Shown: positions 23,621-35,041, counted from the stretch's first letter. The stretch is 64,000 bases of DNA from Opitutia bacterium (GCA_016187945.1 JACPIT010000004.1:62001-126000); one strand, 5' to 3'. The notes: generated by a model not told the origin, from the sequence alone. Numbers and translations: made by a program.

Positions 23621-25116
23621 TTCCCGCCGAAGCTCACACGGCTGTCCAACCCGAGATTCAGCAACTGCTCGAAGGCGCCGTTCACGTTCAGGTCGAGCAT
23701 CACGGGCGCCTTCACCTCGGGATCGACCGGCTCGCCGGCGAGGTGGATGATTGCGGAGCGGCCCGCGGGCGCTTTCGGCGGGCGGATGTCGAGGCGCAGT
23801 TGCGAGAGTTTCAGTCGCAGCAGGCCGGCCTCGATTTTTTTCATCACGGCGTATTGCGGGCTGTTCGGCGCCATGCCGCGCGTCAGCAGGCCGTTCGCGT
23901 TGAACTGCACCTCGGCATATACGCCGCGCTTCAACTCCAGCCAGCCCGTGCCGAATCGGACGCCGCTGCCATCGATCCGCAACGGCACCCGCCCATCCAC
24001 GCGTCCAGTCGCCTTCGCCGGCACGTCTTTCGCGAGCGCGAGCAGTTGTTCCACGACGAGTCCGTCGACGAGCAACACCGCCTCGAGCTCGTTCTGGCGC
24101 GGGAAAAACTTGAACGGCTCCGCCGCCAGCCGCCCGCCGAACGCGTCGAGCGTCGCGCGCAACACGGCGATGCGCTCGACGGTGTCGAACGCGAGTTGCA
24201 GCTCGAGATTGGTCGTATTGATCTCACCGGCCGTGAGCGACGCGATGCGCACTTCGCCGGGCTCCGAGATGAAATTGTCGAGATCGCGAAACTTGAATTT
24301 CGCCGACACGCCCGCCGCGGTGACGTTGCGCTGCGGGAACGCGAAACGCCCCTCGCTCAGCTCCACGTCGCCCGTGAGCGTCAGCTTGCCATCCGCATAG
24401 CCGCCGGCGGCACTGCCGCGCAGTTGGCCTGCGAGGGACCAGTTGCCGCCGGGCAACACGACCATCTGGGTGATGAACCCCTGCCAGCGTTCGAGATCGA
24501 TCGTCGCGTCGGTGACGCGAAACTGCAGCGCGCTTTTCGCGTGGTCGAACTCGCCATCGAGCTTCGCCGCAAAACCCGGCGCGCTCGCGGCGAGGTTGCC
24601 CGACCAGCGGTTTCCCGCGCCGAGCTTCGCCGCGAACTGCACGCGCACTTCCTCCTCACGCTGTCCCGCCGCGCCGACGATGAGAACGCCGTCCACGCTC
24701 AACTCCTCCGCGGGCACGGCCACGGCCGGCGCGGCCGCCGGAGCCTTGCCGCTGTAGGTGGCCCACTCCCACGGATTCACGTCGGAGCCATCGAGAGTCA
24801 CGGGCACACGCGCGCCGGCGACGCGCACGGCGCCGAGCGTCGGCGACCACCAATGCGGGCGCTGAAACGTGACGCGCTGCGCGTCGAACCGCTGCGTGCG
24901 CACCGTGAAACCGACGTTCTGCATCTCGACGCTCCACGGCGACGCGCGCGTGACGTCCAACTTCACGTCGCCCGCGCCGACCATGCGCAACGATGCGGAG
25001 ATCGCCGCCGCCGCGAGCGGCCGGCGCAGCAACACGAGCAGCAACAGCGCCGCCACCAACGCGACGAGCAGGCGGATCACCCAGTGTCGGCGAGAGGGAG
25101 CGGCGGCAGCGGACAT
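23617..25116 (-). CDS. ydbH: Compact YdbH-family AsmA-like inter-membrane bridge protein
   Basis: A 499-residue protein with one N-terminal membrane anchor (residues 13-32, WVIRLLVALVAALLLLVLLR). A repetitive beta-rich periplasmic body follows, typical of the AsmA/YdbH group (AGEINTTNLELQLAFDTVER, GRVDGRVPLRIDGSGVRFGT, RLKLSQLRLDIRPPKA). Such proteins form hydrophobic grooves carrying phospholipids to the outer membrane. E. coli YdbH is roughly 880 residues, so this is about half length. The ATG at 25116 begins the anchor region; longer frames add only basic repeats. It leads the ydbH-ynbE-ydbL operon. The terminal TAG comes from a REP-like element. Confidence 0.82.
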   Translation of the reverse strand: MSAAAAPSRRHWVIRLLVALVAALLLLVLLRRPLAAAAISASLRMVGAGDVKLDVTRASPWSVEMQNVGFTVRTQRFDAQRVTFQRPHWWSPTLGAVRVAGARVPVTLDGSDVNPWEWATYSGKAPAAAPAVAVPAEELSVDGVLIVGAAGQREEEVRVQFAAKLGAGNRWSGNLAASAPGFAAKLDGEFDHAKSALQFRVTDATIDLERWQGFITQMVVLPGGNWSLAGQLRGSAAGGYADGKLTLTGDVELSEGRFAFPQRNVTAAGVSAKFKFRDLDNFISEPGEVRIASLTAGEINTTNLELQLAFDTVERIAVLRATLDAFGGRLAAEPFKFFPRQNELEAVLLVDGLVVEQLLALAKDVPAKATGRVDGRVPLRIDGSGVRFGTGWLELKRGVYAEVQFNANGLLTRGMAPNSPQYAVMKKIEAGLLRLKLSQLRLDIRPPKAPAGRSAIIHLAGEPVDPEVKAPVMLDLNVNGAFEQLLNLGLDSRVSFGGK

Positions 25117-25159
25117 GCGCGGAAACTTGGCGAAGCGCCGCGCCTTGCCAATCGCGAAG

Positions 25160-25220
25160 GTAGCGCGGTGCTTCCGCCCGCGCAGAAAGTCCGCCGGCGC
25201 GGGCCAAAGCACCGCGCGAC
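25160..25220. repeat. REP-like inverted repeat, family S
   Basis: Left arm GTAGCGCGGTGCTTCCGCCC (25160 on) and right arm GCGCGGGCCAAAGCACCGCG (25198-25217) flank a short loop. Related copies lie at 4654-4713 and 55679-55703. Confidence 0.8.
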
Positions 25221-25241
25221 CCCAAACCCGTGCACCGTGAA

Positions 25242-25319
25242 TTGTAGGAGCGGCTTTACGCCGCGATACGAACGCGGCGCGCGCATCGAACCAATCGCGG
25301 CGTGAAGCCGCTCCGACAA
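25242..25319. repeat. REP-like inverted repeat, family A copy 2
   Basis: Arms TTGTAGGAGCGGCTTTACGC (25242 on) and GGCGTGAAGCCGCTCCGACA (right, to 25319). Closely matches the copies at 4735-4810 and 27995-28073. Confidence 0.9.
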
Positions 25320-25368
25320 AATCACGTTCCTCCGCCGCCTGACGGCGGCCGCAACGCCGAGCGCCGGG

Positions 25369-26652
25369 CTACCGCACCTGACCTTCGCCGCGAATGACGT
25401 ATTTGTAGGTCGTCAGCTCCTCGAGCCCCATCGGACCGCGGGCGTGGAGGCGGTCCGTGCTGATGCCGATTTCCGCGCCGAAGCCGAACTCGCCGCCGTC
25501 GGTGAAACGCGTGCTGGCGTTCCAGTAAACCGTCGCGCTGTCGACGGCGTTGAGAAACTTCTCCGCCGCCGCCGCATCGGCCGTCACGATCGCGTCGCTG
25601 TGATGCGAGCCGTGCGCGTCGATGTGCGCGATGGCCGCGTCGAGGCTATCGACGACCTTCACGGCCAGGATCAGGTCGAGAAATTCGGTGCGGAAGTCCT
25701 GCGGCTGCGCCGCCGAGATGAGAGTTGAGTGTTGAGAGTTGAGAGACGAACCCAGCGCGGCGTGGGCCGCAGCGTCCATGCGGAGTTGCACGCCGCGCTC
25801 GAGCAATGCGCGACCGGCGCTCGCGAGGAATTTCTCGGCCACGGCGCGGTGCACGAGGAGCGTCTCGATGGCGTTGCACACGCCCGGGCGCTGGCACTTC
25901 GCGTTGAGCGCGATCTTCTCCGCCATCGCAAGATCGGCCGCGGCGTCGACGTAGAGCGCGCAGATGCCGTCGTAGTGCTTGATGACCGGCACGCGCGCGT
26001 TCGCGACGACGGCTTCGATCAGGCCGCGCCCGCCGCGCGGGATGATCAGGTTCACGAATTCGTCGAGCGCCGCGAGGTGCTTCACCGCGTCGCGGTCGGC
26101 GACGGGGACGAGTTGCACGGCGTCGCCCGGCAGCCCGCTCGCGGCGAGCCCGCGCGCGAGCGCGGCGGCGACGGCAAGATTGGTGCGCAGCGATTCGGAG
26201 CCGCCGCGCAAGATGACGGCGTTGCCGGCCTTCAGGCAGAGCGACGCGGCGTCGCTGGTGACGTTCGGGCGCGACTCGTAGACGATGCCGATGACGCCGA
26301 TCGGCACGGAGACTTTGCTGAAGCGCACGCCGTTGGCGTGCGACCACTCGCGTTGCACGCGGCCGACCGGATCGGGCAACTCCGCCACGGTGCGCACGCC
26401 GTCGGCCATCGCGGCGAGGCGTTTTTCATCGAGCCGCAGGCGGTCGAGCATCGCTTTCGCGAGTCCGGTTTTTTCGGCCGCAGCGAGGTCGTCGGCGTTG
26501 GCGGAGAGAATTTCCGCGCGCGCGGCCAGCATCGCATCCGCCATTGCGCGGAGCGCGCGGTCCTTGTCAGCACGCGAGGCGAGCGCGAGCTGCGTCGCCG
26601 CGGCGCGAGCGCGCCGGCCCATTTCGCGGATGGTCTGTTGGAGATCAGACAT
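25369..26652 (-). CDS. proA: Gamma-glutamyl phosphate reductase
   Basis: A 427-residue aldehyde-dehydrogenase-fold enzyme reducing glutamyl-5-phosphate to the semialdehyde with NADPH, step two of proline synthesis. Landmarks are VGVIG-like VPIGVIGIVYESRPNVT, AGNAVILRGGSE, PVIKHYDGICALYVD and the nucleophile Cys in NAKCQRPGVCNAIETLLVH. Start at the ATG at 26652 (SDLQQTIREMGRRARAA). Oddity: residues about 301-312 (SLNSQHSTLISA) are encoded by a CTCAAC-type repeat arm (25721-25746), in a region that is a variable loop in other ProA. The TAG stop may also be repeat-derived. Confidence 0.96.
   Translation of the reverse strand: MSDLQQTIREMGRRARAAATQLALASRADKDRALRAMADAMLAARAEILSANADDLAAAEKTGLAKAMLDRLRLDEKRLAAMADGVRTVAELPDPVGRVQREWSHANGVRFSKVSVPIGVIGIVYESRPNVTSDAASLCLKAGNAVILRGGSESLRTNLAVAAALARGLAASGLPGDAVQLVPVADRDAVKHLAALDEFVNLIIPRGGRGLIEAVVANARVPVIKHYDGICALYVDAAADLAMAEKIALNAKCQRPGVCNAIETLLVHRAVAEKFLASAGRALLERGVQLRMDAAAHAALGSSLNSQHSTLISAAQPQDFRTEFLDLILAVKVVDSLDAAIAHIDAHGSHHSDAIVTADAAAAEKFLNAVDSATVYWNASTRFTDGGEFGFGAEIGISTDRLHARGPMGLEELTTYKYVIRGEGQVR
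25721..25746. repeat. Single quasi-repetitive arm (GAGAGTTGAGTGTTGAG type) inside proA
   Basis: AGAGTTGAGTGTTGAGAGTT and on is embedded in frame in proA. The same type forms an inverted pair in the gap at 42379-42460. Confidence 0.8.
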
Positions 26653-26692
26653 GCGAGCGGCCTTGGCTTCGCCCAGCGTCGATTCGGCCAGC

Positions 26693-26775
26693 AATGGAGG
26701 GCCGAGTTCCTGCAAGGCCGAGCGCGTCGCACGCGACAAGATTTCCGCGGCCTCGCGGGAGCTCGGCCCTCCATT
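26693..26775. repeat. REP-like inverted repeat, family D copy 2
   Basis: Arms 26693-26720 (AATGGAGGGCCGAGTTCCTG and on) and 26748-26775 (GAGCTCGGCCCTCCATT at the end). It lies in the 156-base gap between proB and proA. Confidence 0.88.
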
Positions 26776-26808
26776 TGAAACCCATGACGCGAGCGCAGGT
26801 CATGCGCG

Positions 26809-27570
26809 TTAAGCGGGAAACACCGTGCCGACGTCTTGGCCGGCGAGTGCGGCCTTGAGCAGGCCGGGCTTGCGGCCGTTGAGGATTTGCACGCGCGTGC
26901 CGCCGTGCGCGGCGATCTTGGCGGCTTGAAGCTTCGTCGTCATGCCGCCGACCGAGAGGCGGCCTTTTTCCTGGCGGACGAGACAGGTGACGCTCGCGAC
27001 GTCGCGCACTTCCGGCACGACCTTGCCGTCGGCGTCGAGCACGCCGTCGACGCTCGTGAGGAGGAAGAGGCGGTCGGCTTTGACGAGCAGCGCGACTTCG
27101 GCGGAGAGGCGGTCGTTGTCGCCGAAGTTGAGTTCCTCGACCGCGACGGAGTCGTTTTCGTTGATGACCGGGATGACGTGGCCGCGGGCGAAGAGTTGCT
27201 GAAGCGTGTTGCGGGCGTTGGCGTAGCTGGTGCGGCTGTCGAGGTCGCTGTGCGTGAGGAGCAGTTGCGCGACGGTGAGGCGGTGCTTCGCGAACATCGC
27301 GGCGTAGAGCTGCATCAGGCGCGCCTGACCGACAGCGGCGCAGCCCTGTTTCGCCGCGAGATCCTTCGGACGCTCGGCGAGGCCGAGGGCGGACATGCCG
27401 GCGGCGACGGCGCCGCTCGAGACGATGAGGCACTCGTGACCGGCCCGGACGAGCGCAGCGACCTCGGCGGTGAGCCGGGAAAACTGGCGGCGATCGAGCG
27501 CGTTGCCCTTCGGATTCGTGAGAATGCCGGAGCCGAATTTGAGAATGATGCGTTGCGCGCGCGCGGCCAT
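26809..27570 (-). CDS. proB: Glutamate 5-kinase without PUA domain
   Basis: A 253-residue amino-acid-kinase-fold enzyme phosphorylating glutamate at the gamma carboxyl, first step of proline synthesis and normally feedback-inhibited by proline. Motifs are RIILKFGSGIL, LIVSSGAVAAGMSALGL, PVINENDSVAVEEL, FGDNDRLSAEVALLV and GVGGM-like LSVGGMTTKLQAAKIAAHGG. It ends after the kinase domain, lacking the C-terminal PUA domain of E. coli ProB (367 residues); short forms exist. I start at the ATG at 27570; longer frames upstream run through repeat sequence and are not family-like. proA follows 156 bases on. Confidence 0.93.
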   Translation of the reverse strand: MAARAQRIILKFGSGILTNPKGNALDRRQFSRLTAEVAALVRAGHECLIVSSGAVAAGMSALGLAERPKDLAAKQGCAAVGQARLMQLYAAMFAKHRLTVAQLLLTHSDLDSRTSYANARNTLQQLFARGHVIPVINENDSVAVEELNFGDNDRLSAEVALLVKADRLFLLTSVDGVLDADGKVVPEVRDVASVTCLVRQEKGRLSVGGMTTKLQAAKIAAHGGTRVQILNGRKPGLLKAALAGQDVGTVFPA

Positions 27571-27704
27571 GGGAGCGGGAAATTCGCCCGGGGCGCCGGC
27601 CCCGGCAAGGGCGAATGGTGGCATAGGGGGGTGAGGCGACTGAGCCGGACTCATGCAGTTGGCCCCGATTCCCCTCCGAAATTCCAAGACTGAAAAATGC
27701 GACG

Positions 27705-27759
27705 GTGGGCCAGCCCGCTGGCGGGCGCCCAACGAGCGCGAGCAAGCTCGCTGGCCCAC
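27705..27759. repeat. REP-like palindrome upstream of proB
   Basis: Outer arms GTGGGCCAGCCCGCTGGCGG and AGCAAGCTCGCTGGCCCAC. The stretch 27760-27994 that follows is G+C-rich with one further possible hairpin near 27858-27892 and no gene I can support. Together with the next element it accounts for the 551-base gap between proB and glgP. Confidence 0.7.
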
Positions 27760-27994
27760 AGGCAACGGCATGATCCCGGCTGAGCGCCGCGCCTGCCCGA
27801 GGTGGTCGCCGCCGTCGCCGGTGGCGACAAGCGCGAGCGAGGCCTGTGCTGCGATCGCGGCGGTCCTGGCGCCGCTGGGACCGCGGCGCCCACCTTCGCT
27901 GCGCACGGCGTTGAGGCCAGCGCGCACGCGAACACGGCGGGGGTTCACGGCCGGTTCGACGCAGCGCAGTCGTTTACGCGCGCGTTCGCGTGAA

Positions 27995-28073
27995 TTGTAG
28001 GAGCGGCTTTATGTCGCGATACGAACGCGGCGTCCGCCGCGCACCGGTCGCGGCGTGAAGTCGCTCCTACAGT
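27995..28073. repeat. REP-like inverted repeat, family A copy 3
   Basis: Arms TTGTAGGAGCGGCTTTATGT (27995 on) and GTGAAGTCGCTCCTACAG (to 28072). It lies about 50 bases past the glgP stop. Confidence 0.9.
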
Positions 28074-28121
28074 TGACCGCGCGTGCGCGCGTGGGCTGCC
28101 ACGCGCGAGCCAGACTGCGGC

Positions 28122-30617
<2,496 letters not shown>

Positions 30618-30744
30618 GACGAGCGCATCCAACATCCGAAGCGAGCAGCGGCGCAAGGCGCGATTCCTGCTTGGCGTGTGTCAGACCGGATTTCTCCGCG
30701 AGGACTAAGAAATTTCCGGACCGCGGGCGGAGCTGTCTCCCGAT

Positions 30745-30823
30745 GTAGGGGGCAGTCTTGCTGCGCCCTTGATCCGACTGTTGCGACACCCCGAGCGAGG
30801 GCGTAGCGAGCCTGCGCCCCTAC
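30745..30823. repeat. REP-like inverted repeat between glgP and mutL
   Basis: Arms GTAGGGGGCAGTCTTGCTGC (30745 on) and GCGAGCCTGCGCCCCTAC (to 30823). A further arm CCGCCGGGAAGCCGGCGCTAC (30842-30862) lies 3 bases past the mutL stop TAG. Confidence 0.75.
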
Positions 30824-30865
30824 AAGCATCGAATGCCCGAGCCGCCGGGAAGCCGGCGCTACTGG

Positions 30866-32713
30866 CTACCGCTGAAACCGCCGCGCCAGCTCGCCGCGAC
30901 TCAACTCGAAATGCGTCGGGCGGCCCGTCGGGCTCGTGTGCGGCTGCGAACACGCGAACAATTGCGCGACCAGCGCGAGCGCCTCCGTGTCCGAAATCGT
31001 CTCCGGCAGGCGCACCGCCCGTTGCGCGGCGAGGCGCGCGAACTCGTCTTCGGCGAGGCGCGGATTCTTTTCATCGAGCCGGCCGTCGCGCATCAACGCG
31101 AGCACGTCGCGCAGGAATCGCTCAGCGCCCTCCGGCTCAAGCCACGTCGGCACGGACTCGATGCGGAAGAAATTGCGCCCGAACTCCGCGACCTCGACAC
31201 CGTGGCGCGCGAGCCACTTCAGCTTGTCGAGCAGCATCGCGCTCGCGACCGGGTCGAGTTCCACCGGCACGGCGAACAGCAGGCGCTGACTCTCGACCTT
31301 GCCGTCGGCGAACTGCGCGGTGAGCCGCTCGAACCACACGCGCTCGTGCCCCGCGCGGCGATCGACGACCACGACGCCCGCCGGCGACTCGAAGAGTGCG
31401 AAGTCGCCGTGCGCCGTGCCGAGGAAACGCCAGCCCAGCAGCCGCGACGCGGCGGCGGGATTTGGGATTTTCGATCCTCGATTTTGGATTGGAGGCGGCG
31501 CGAGGTGGCCCGCGACCTCCGGGCGCGGGGCGAACGTCGGCACCGGCACGCTCGGCGCACTTGGAGGCGGGGCCATCAGCCCCGCGGGCGGCGACGTGCG
31601 CTGCGGAACTTGCACCTCGCCGGGCTGATGGCCCGGCCTCCACTCGGGAAATGGCGCGGCGATACTCGGCGCGACCGTCGGCGGAAGCAGCACGGGCGCC
31701 GCGTCCACCACCGGCGCGCCCATGCCGAACTCGCGCAGGCATTGCAGCACCGTGCGCACGACGAAGCCCCTCACCTGCCCTTCGCTGCGGAAACGCACCT
31801 CGCGCTTCGCCGGATGCACGTTCACGTCGACCGCCGCCGGGCTCATTTCGAGAAACAGCACCGCGACCGGATAGCGGCCCTTGGGCAACGACGTCGTGTA
31901 GGATTCGATCAGCGCGTAATTGAGCGTGCGGCTGTCGACCGGCCGGTGGTTCACGAACGTGATCATCTCGTGCCGCGCCGCGCGCGAGACGCCGGGTTTG
32001 CCGATCAGGCCGGTGAGGCGCAGGCCTTCTTCGGTCGCGTCGACGGCGAGCGAGTCGGTCGTGAACTGCCGGCCGAAGATTTCCGCGACGCGCTCTTCGA
32101 GCGTCGTGCACGCGGGCGATTGGAACAGCACGCGCCCGTCCTCGATCAGCGTGAACGCCGTCTGCGGACACGCCAGCGCGTAGAGTCGCACCGTCTGGAT
32201 GATGTGCGCCGACTCGGTGGCGTCGCTCTTGAGGAACTTCCGGCGCGCGGGCACGGCGTTAAAGAGGTGCGTGACCGTCATGCGCGTGCCGGGCGCGATG
32301 CCGCACTCGCGCACGTGCACGAGCTTGCCGCCGTTCACGAGCACCTCGGTGCCGGCGGGCGCGTCGGCGGGACGCGTCTGCAGCTCGAACTTCGACACGC
32401 TCGCGATCGACGGCAGCGCTTCGCCGCGGAAACCGAACGAGTGCAACGTATCGAGGTCGACCGTCTCGACGATCTTGCTCGTGGCGTGGCGCTCGAGCGA
32501 GAGCAGCGCGTCGTCCTTCGACATGCCGCAGCCGTTGTCCTCGACGCGCAGGTAACTGCGTCCGCCGTGGCGGAACTCGACTTCGATGCGCGTCGCGCCG
32601 GCATCGAGGGAGTTCTCGACGAGTTCCTTGATCACCGCCGCCGGCCGCTCAATGACCTCGCCCGCCGCGATCTGATTCGCGACGCGATCGGAGAGGACGC
32701 GGATGCGGGGCAT
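30866..32713 (-). CDS. mutL: DNA mismatch repair protein MutL with degenerate endonuclease motif
   Basis: A 615-residue MutL. The GHKL ATPase (residues 1-330) has ELVENSLDAGATRIEVEF, RVEDNGCGMS, GFRGEALPSIASVS and KREVRFRSEGQV. A Pro-rich linker (about 340-425) follows, then the C-terminal dimerisation domain. In nuclease-active MutL the C-terminal domain carries DQHAxxE, ACxxA and CPHGRP. Here these read VDRRAGHER, AAQRAV and SPTGRPT, so metal ligands appear lost. The linker contains two in-frame repeats, giving residues about 358-384 and 408-419. I start at the ATG at 32713; a GTG eleven codons earlier is less likely. Confidence 0.95.
   Translation of the reverse strand: MPRIRVLSDRVANQIAAGEVIERPAAVIKELVENSLDAGATRIEVEFRHGGRSYLRVEDNGCGMSKDDALLSLERHATSKIVETVDLDTLHSFGFRGEALPSIASVSKFELQTRPADAPAGTEVLVNGGKLVHVRECGIAPGTRMTVTHLFNAVPARRKFLKSDATESAHIIQTVRLYALACPQTAFTLIEDGRVLFQSPACTTLEERVAEIFGRQFTTDSLAVDATEEGLRLTGLIGKPGVSRAARHEMITFVNHRPVDSRTLNYALIESYTTSLPKGRYPVAVLFLEMSPAAVDVNVHPAKREVRFRSEGQVRGFVVRTVLQCLREFGMGAPVVDAAPVLLPPTVAPSIAAPFPEWRPGHQPGEVQVPQRTSPPAGLMAPPPSAPSVPVPTFAPRPEVAGHLAPPPIQNRGSKIPNPAAASRLLGWRFLGTAHGDFALFESPAGVVVVDRRAGHERVWFERLTAQFADGKVESQRLLFAVPVELDPVASAMLLDKLKWLARHGVEVAEFGRNFFRIESVPTWLEPEGAERFLRDVLALMRDGRLDEKNPRLAEDEFARLAAQRAVRLPETISDTEALALVAQLFACSQPHTSPTGRPTHFELSRGELARRFQR
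31458..31492. repeat. Single arm of the TCGATT repeat type inside mutL
   Basis: GGATTTGGGATTTTCGATCC and on matches the arms at 9287-9415. On the coding strand it yields residues PIQNRGSKIPNP in the MutL linker. Confidence 0.85.
31563..31642. repeat. REP-like inverted repeat, family E copy 1, inside mutL
   Basis: Arms GGAGGCGGGGCCATCAGCCC (31563 on) and GGGCTGATGGCCCGGCCTCC (31622-31641) form an 80-base element wholly within the mutL reading frame. Its sister copy at 34457-34531 is intergenic. Confidence 0.9.
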
Positions 32714-32791
32714 GGGAGAAGAGGACGAGGAGTCGGAGGGAACCACTAATTCGCACTAATTGGGCACTAATTCACGACGCGGTTCACCCGA

Positions 32792-32871
32792 TTTGGAGGG
32801 CCGAGCTTCTGCGAGGCCGAGCGCGAGCGCGCGGCACGGCGTTCGCGGCCTCGCGGGAGCTCGGCCCTCCA
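32792..32871. repeat. REP-like inverted repeat, family D copy 3
   Basis: Arms TTTGGAGGGCCGAGCTTCTG (32792 on) and GCGGGAGCTCGGCCCTCCA (to 32871). The same 264-base argH-mutL gap also holds a CACTAATT triplication (32744-32774) and a CTGGATTCTTCGCTGCGCTC arm (32935-32954). No gene seen. Confidence 0.88.
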
Positions 32872-32977
32872 GTTGTCGAAAGTGTGATTTTGAGCGATGC
32901 GACGAATCCAGTCATGACCGCACCGCCCATCCTTCTGGATTCTTCGCTGCGCTCAGAATGACAGGCGGGAAATTCGT

Positions 32978-34378
32978 TCATCCCAGCAGTTTCTTCCAGC
33001 GTGCGAGCTGGCGCTTCACCTGCGCGGGGCCGGGCATGCCGGTGCCGGTGCGGCGCGCCATCGCCTTCGCGAGGACGAACGAGTCGGACCAATCCGGCCC
33101 GAAATTCGGGTGCACGGCGGCGACGTCGGCGTTGGAGAGTTTGTCGAGCGGCACGCCTTTTTGCTCGGCGAGTTTCACGACGGCGCCGACGGCGTGGTGC
33201 GCCTCGCGGAACGCCACGCCGGCACGCACGAGGTAATCAGCAAGATCGGTCGCGAGCAGCGCGGGATCGGCGACGGCGGCGGCGCAGCGTTCCTCGTTGA
33301 ACTTCATGCCGGCGAAGGTGCCCGCGAGCACTTCGAGGCAGATCGCCGTTTGGTCGTGGCTGTCGAATACAGGCGGTTTGTCCTCCTGCAGGTCGCGATT
33401 GTAGGTGAGCGGCAGGCCCTTCGCGAGCGTGAGGAGCGTGTGGAGATTTCCTTGGAGACGCGCCGACTTGCCGCGGATGAGTTCCATCGAGTCGGGATTC
33501 TTTTTCTGCGGCATGAGGCTCGAGCCGGTGCAGAACGCGTCGGGCAGATCGACGAACTTGAACTCGGCGCTCATCCAGAGAATCAAATCCTCAGCCATGC
33601 GCGAGAGATGCACGCCGACGAGCGCGCACGCGGAGGCGAACTCGATGTAGAGGTCGCGGTCGCTGACGGCGTCCATGCTGTTCTGCGTGACGCGCGGGCG
33701 GCCAGCGTCGTCGATGAAACCGAGTTGTTTCGCCGTGAACTCACGGTCGATCGGGAGCGTCGTGCCCGCGATCGCGCCGGAGCCGAGCGGGCACCAGTTG
33801 GCGTGGTCCTGCACGACGACGAAGCGCTCCGCGTCGCGCTGGAGCATTTCGAGATAGGCGAAGAGGTGGTGCGCGACGAAGACCGGCTGCGCGCGCTGGA
33901 GGTGCGTGTAGCCCGGGATGAGCACGGTCGGGTTGGCCTCGGCGACGGCGAGGATGGCGCGCTGCGCGGCGTCGATGCGCTGGATGATGTCGGTGCACGC
34001 GGCCTTGAAATAGAGGCGCATGTCGGTCGCGACTTGGTCGTTGCGGCTGCGCGCGGTGTGGAGCTTGGCGGCGGCCGGCTCGCGCTTCGTGAGCGCCTGC
34101 TCGATGTTCATGTGCACGTCTTCGAGCTGCGTGCTCCAAGTGAATTTGCCGGCCTGGATTTCGGCGAGGATGGCGTTCAGGCCGGCGTGGATCGCGTCGC
34201 GCTCTTTCGCGGTGAGGATGCCGACATGCGCGAGCATGGCGCTGTGCCCCTTGCTGCCTTGGATGTCGAACGGCGCGAGGCGCGAGTCGAAGGAGACCGA
34301 CTCGCTGAACTTGAGCATGAGTTCCGCGGGGCCCGCCGAGAACCGACCGCCCCACGTGGCTTGGGCTTTCTTTGCCAT
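32978..34378 (-). CDS. argH: Argininosuccinate lyase
   Basis: A 466-residue fumarase/aspartase-superfamily enzyme cleaving argininosuccinate to arginine and fumarate. Landmarks are [52 protein letters not shown] and the superfamily signature [12 protein letters not shown] with its catalytic Ser. The start at 34378 yields the usual short N-terminal stretch [13 protein letters not shown]. It is not linked to other arg genes. A REP-like element follows its 5' side at 34457-34531. Confidence 0.97.
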   Translation of the reverse strand: MAKKAQATWGGRFSAGPAELMLKFSESVSFDSRLAPFDIQGSKGHSAMLAHVGILTAKERDAIHAGLNAILAEIQAGKFTWSTQLEDVHMNIEQALTKREPAAAKLHTARSRNDQVATDMRLYFKAACTDIIQRIDAAQRAILAVAEANPTVLIPGYTHLQRAQPVFVAHHLFAYLEMLQRDAERFVVVQDHANWCPLGSGAIAGTTLPIDREFTAKQLGFIDDAGRPRVTQNSMDAVSDRDLYIEFASACALVGVHLSRMAEDLILWMSAEFKFVDLPDAFCTGSSLMPQKKNPDSMELIRGKSARLQGNLHTLLTLAKGLPLTYNRDLQEDKPPVFDSHDQTAICLEVLAGTFAGMKFNEERCAAAVADPALLATDLADYLVRAGVAFREAHHAVGAVVKLAEQKGVPLDKLSNADVAAVHPNFGPDWSDSFVLAKAMARRTGTGMPGPAQVKRQLARWKKLLG

Positions 34379-34456
34379 AGGAGTGCGAAGCAACGTCGCG
34401 CCGCGAGGGGTGGCAACGAGATTTTGGACGAAACCGGTTCGAACGCGCGTCGCGCT

Positions 34457-34531
34457 GGAGGCGGGGCCATCAGCCCCGCGGCGCAGGCGCTCCGAAGCCC
34501 GTTACACGCGGGGCCGATGGCCCCGCCTCCA
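34457..34531. repeat. REP-like inverted repeat, family E copy 2
   Basis: Arms GGAGGCGGGGCCATCAGCCC (34457 on) and GGGGCCGATGGCCCCGCCTC (34511-34530). Located in the divergent gap between argH and the exported hypothetical gene. Confidence 0.9.
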
Positions 34532-34588
34532 TGTGACCGCAGGCGAGTTCCGGTTTGCGGAGCGCGTCGGGCGGGGCATGGTGCGGGC

Positions 34589-35023
34589 ATGCGTTTCGTT
34601 GCGTTGGTTGCCGTTTGCCTGCTCTCCGCGCTGCCTGTGCGGGCGGCGGAGGCTGCCTTCGCGCGCGCGACCGTGCCGGCGATGAAGACCTCGATCTACG
34701 TCGGCAGCGTGACGCTGACGGTCGGCACGTTCGAGCGCGCGGGCGACCGTTGGACGACGACCTACAACGCGAAAGTCTTCCCGTGGTTTCCGTGGAGCGA
34801 GCACGGCGACATCACGATCACCGTGACCGACGCCGACCTCGCGCGGCTCGCGAAGGGCGAGACGGTCGAATTCACCGGCGACGCGCAGAATCACAAAAAG
34901 AAGCCGCGCAAAGTCACCGGCCGCGCGCAGCCGGCGAACGAACGCTCGGGCAAGATCAAGGTCCGCATCCACGTCGACGACGTGGAGCTGATCTTCAACG
35001 GCACCTACGAGCTGACGCGGTGA
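34589..35023 (+). CDS. Exported hypothetical protein
   Basis: A 144-residue protein with a clear signal peptide (residues 1-19, MRFVALVAVCLLSALPVRA). The mature part is about 125 residues, basic and beta-looking (SIYVGSVTLTVGTFERAG, DITITVTDADLARLAKGET, KVRIHVDDVELIFNGTYELT). I do not recognise the family. The start at 34589 is chosen because the signal peptide begins there, although the frame is open for nearly 500 codons upstream, antisense to argH. It converges with osmC. Confidence 0.7.
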   Translation: MRFVALVAVCLLSALPVRAAEAAFARATVPAMKTSIYVGSVTLTVGTFERAGDRWTTTYNAKVFPWFPWSEHGDITITVTDADLARLAKGETVEFTGDAQNHKKKPRKVTGRAQPANERSGKIKVRIHVDDVELIFNGTYELTR

Positions 35024-35041
35024 GGCGAACGGTGGCTCGAA

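Noticed and set aside
27571-27948. N-terminal extension of ProB by about 126 residues
   Set aside because: The extension is low complexity and runs through a palindromic repeat; the kinase family begins at the ATG at 27570.
32935-32969. Repeat arm with GATTCTTCGCTGCGCTCAGA as part of a mobile element
   Set aside because: A partial relative occurs inside the element at 49729-49854, but only one clear arm is present here, so I mention it under the 32792-32871 repeat without a separate claim.
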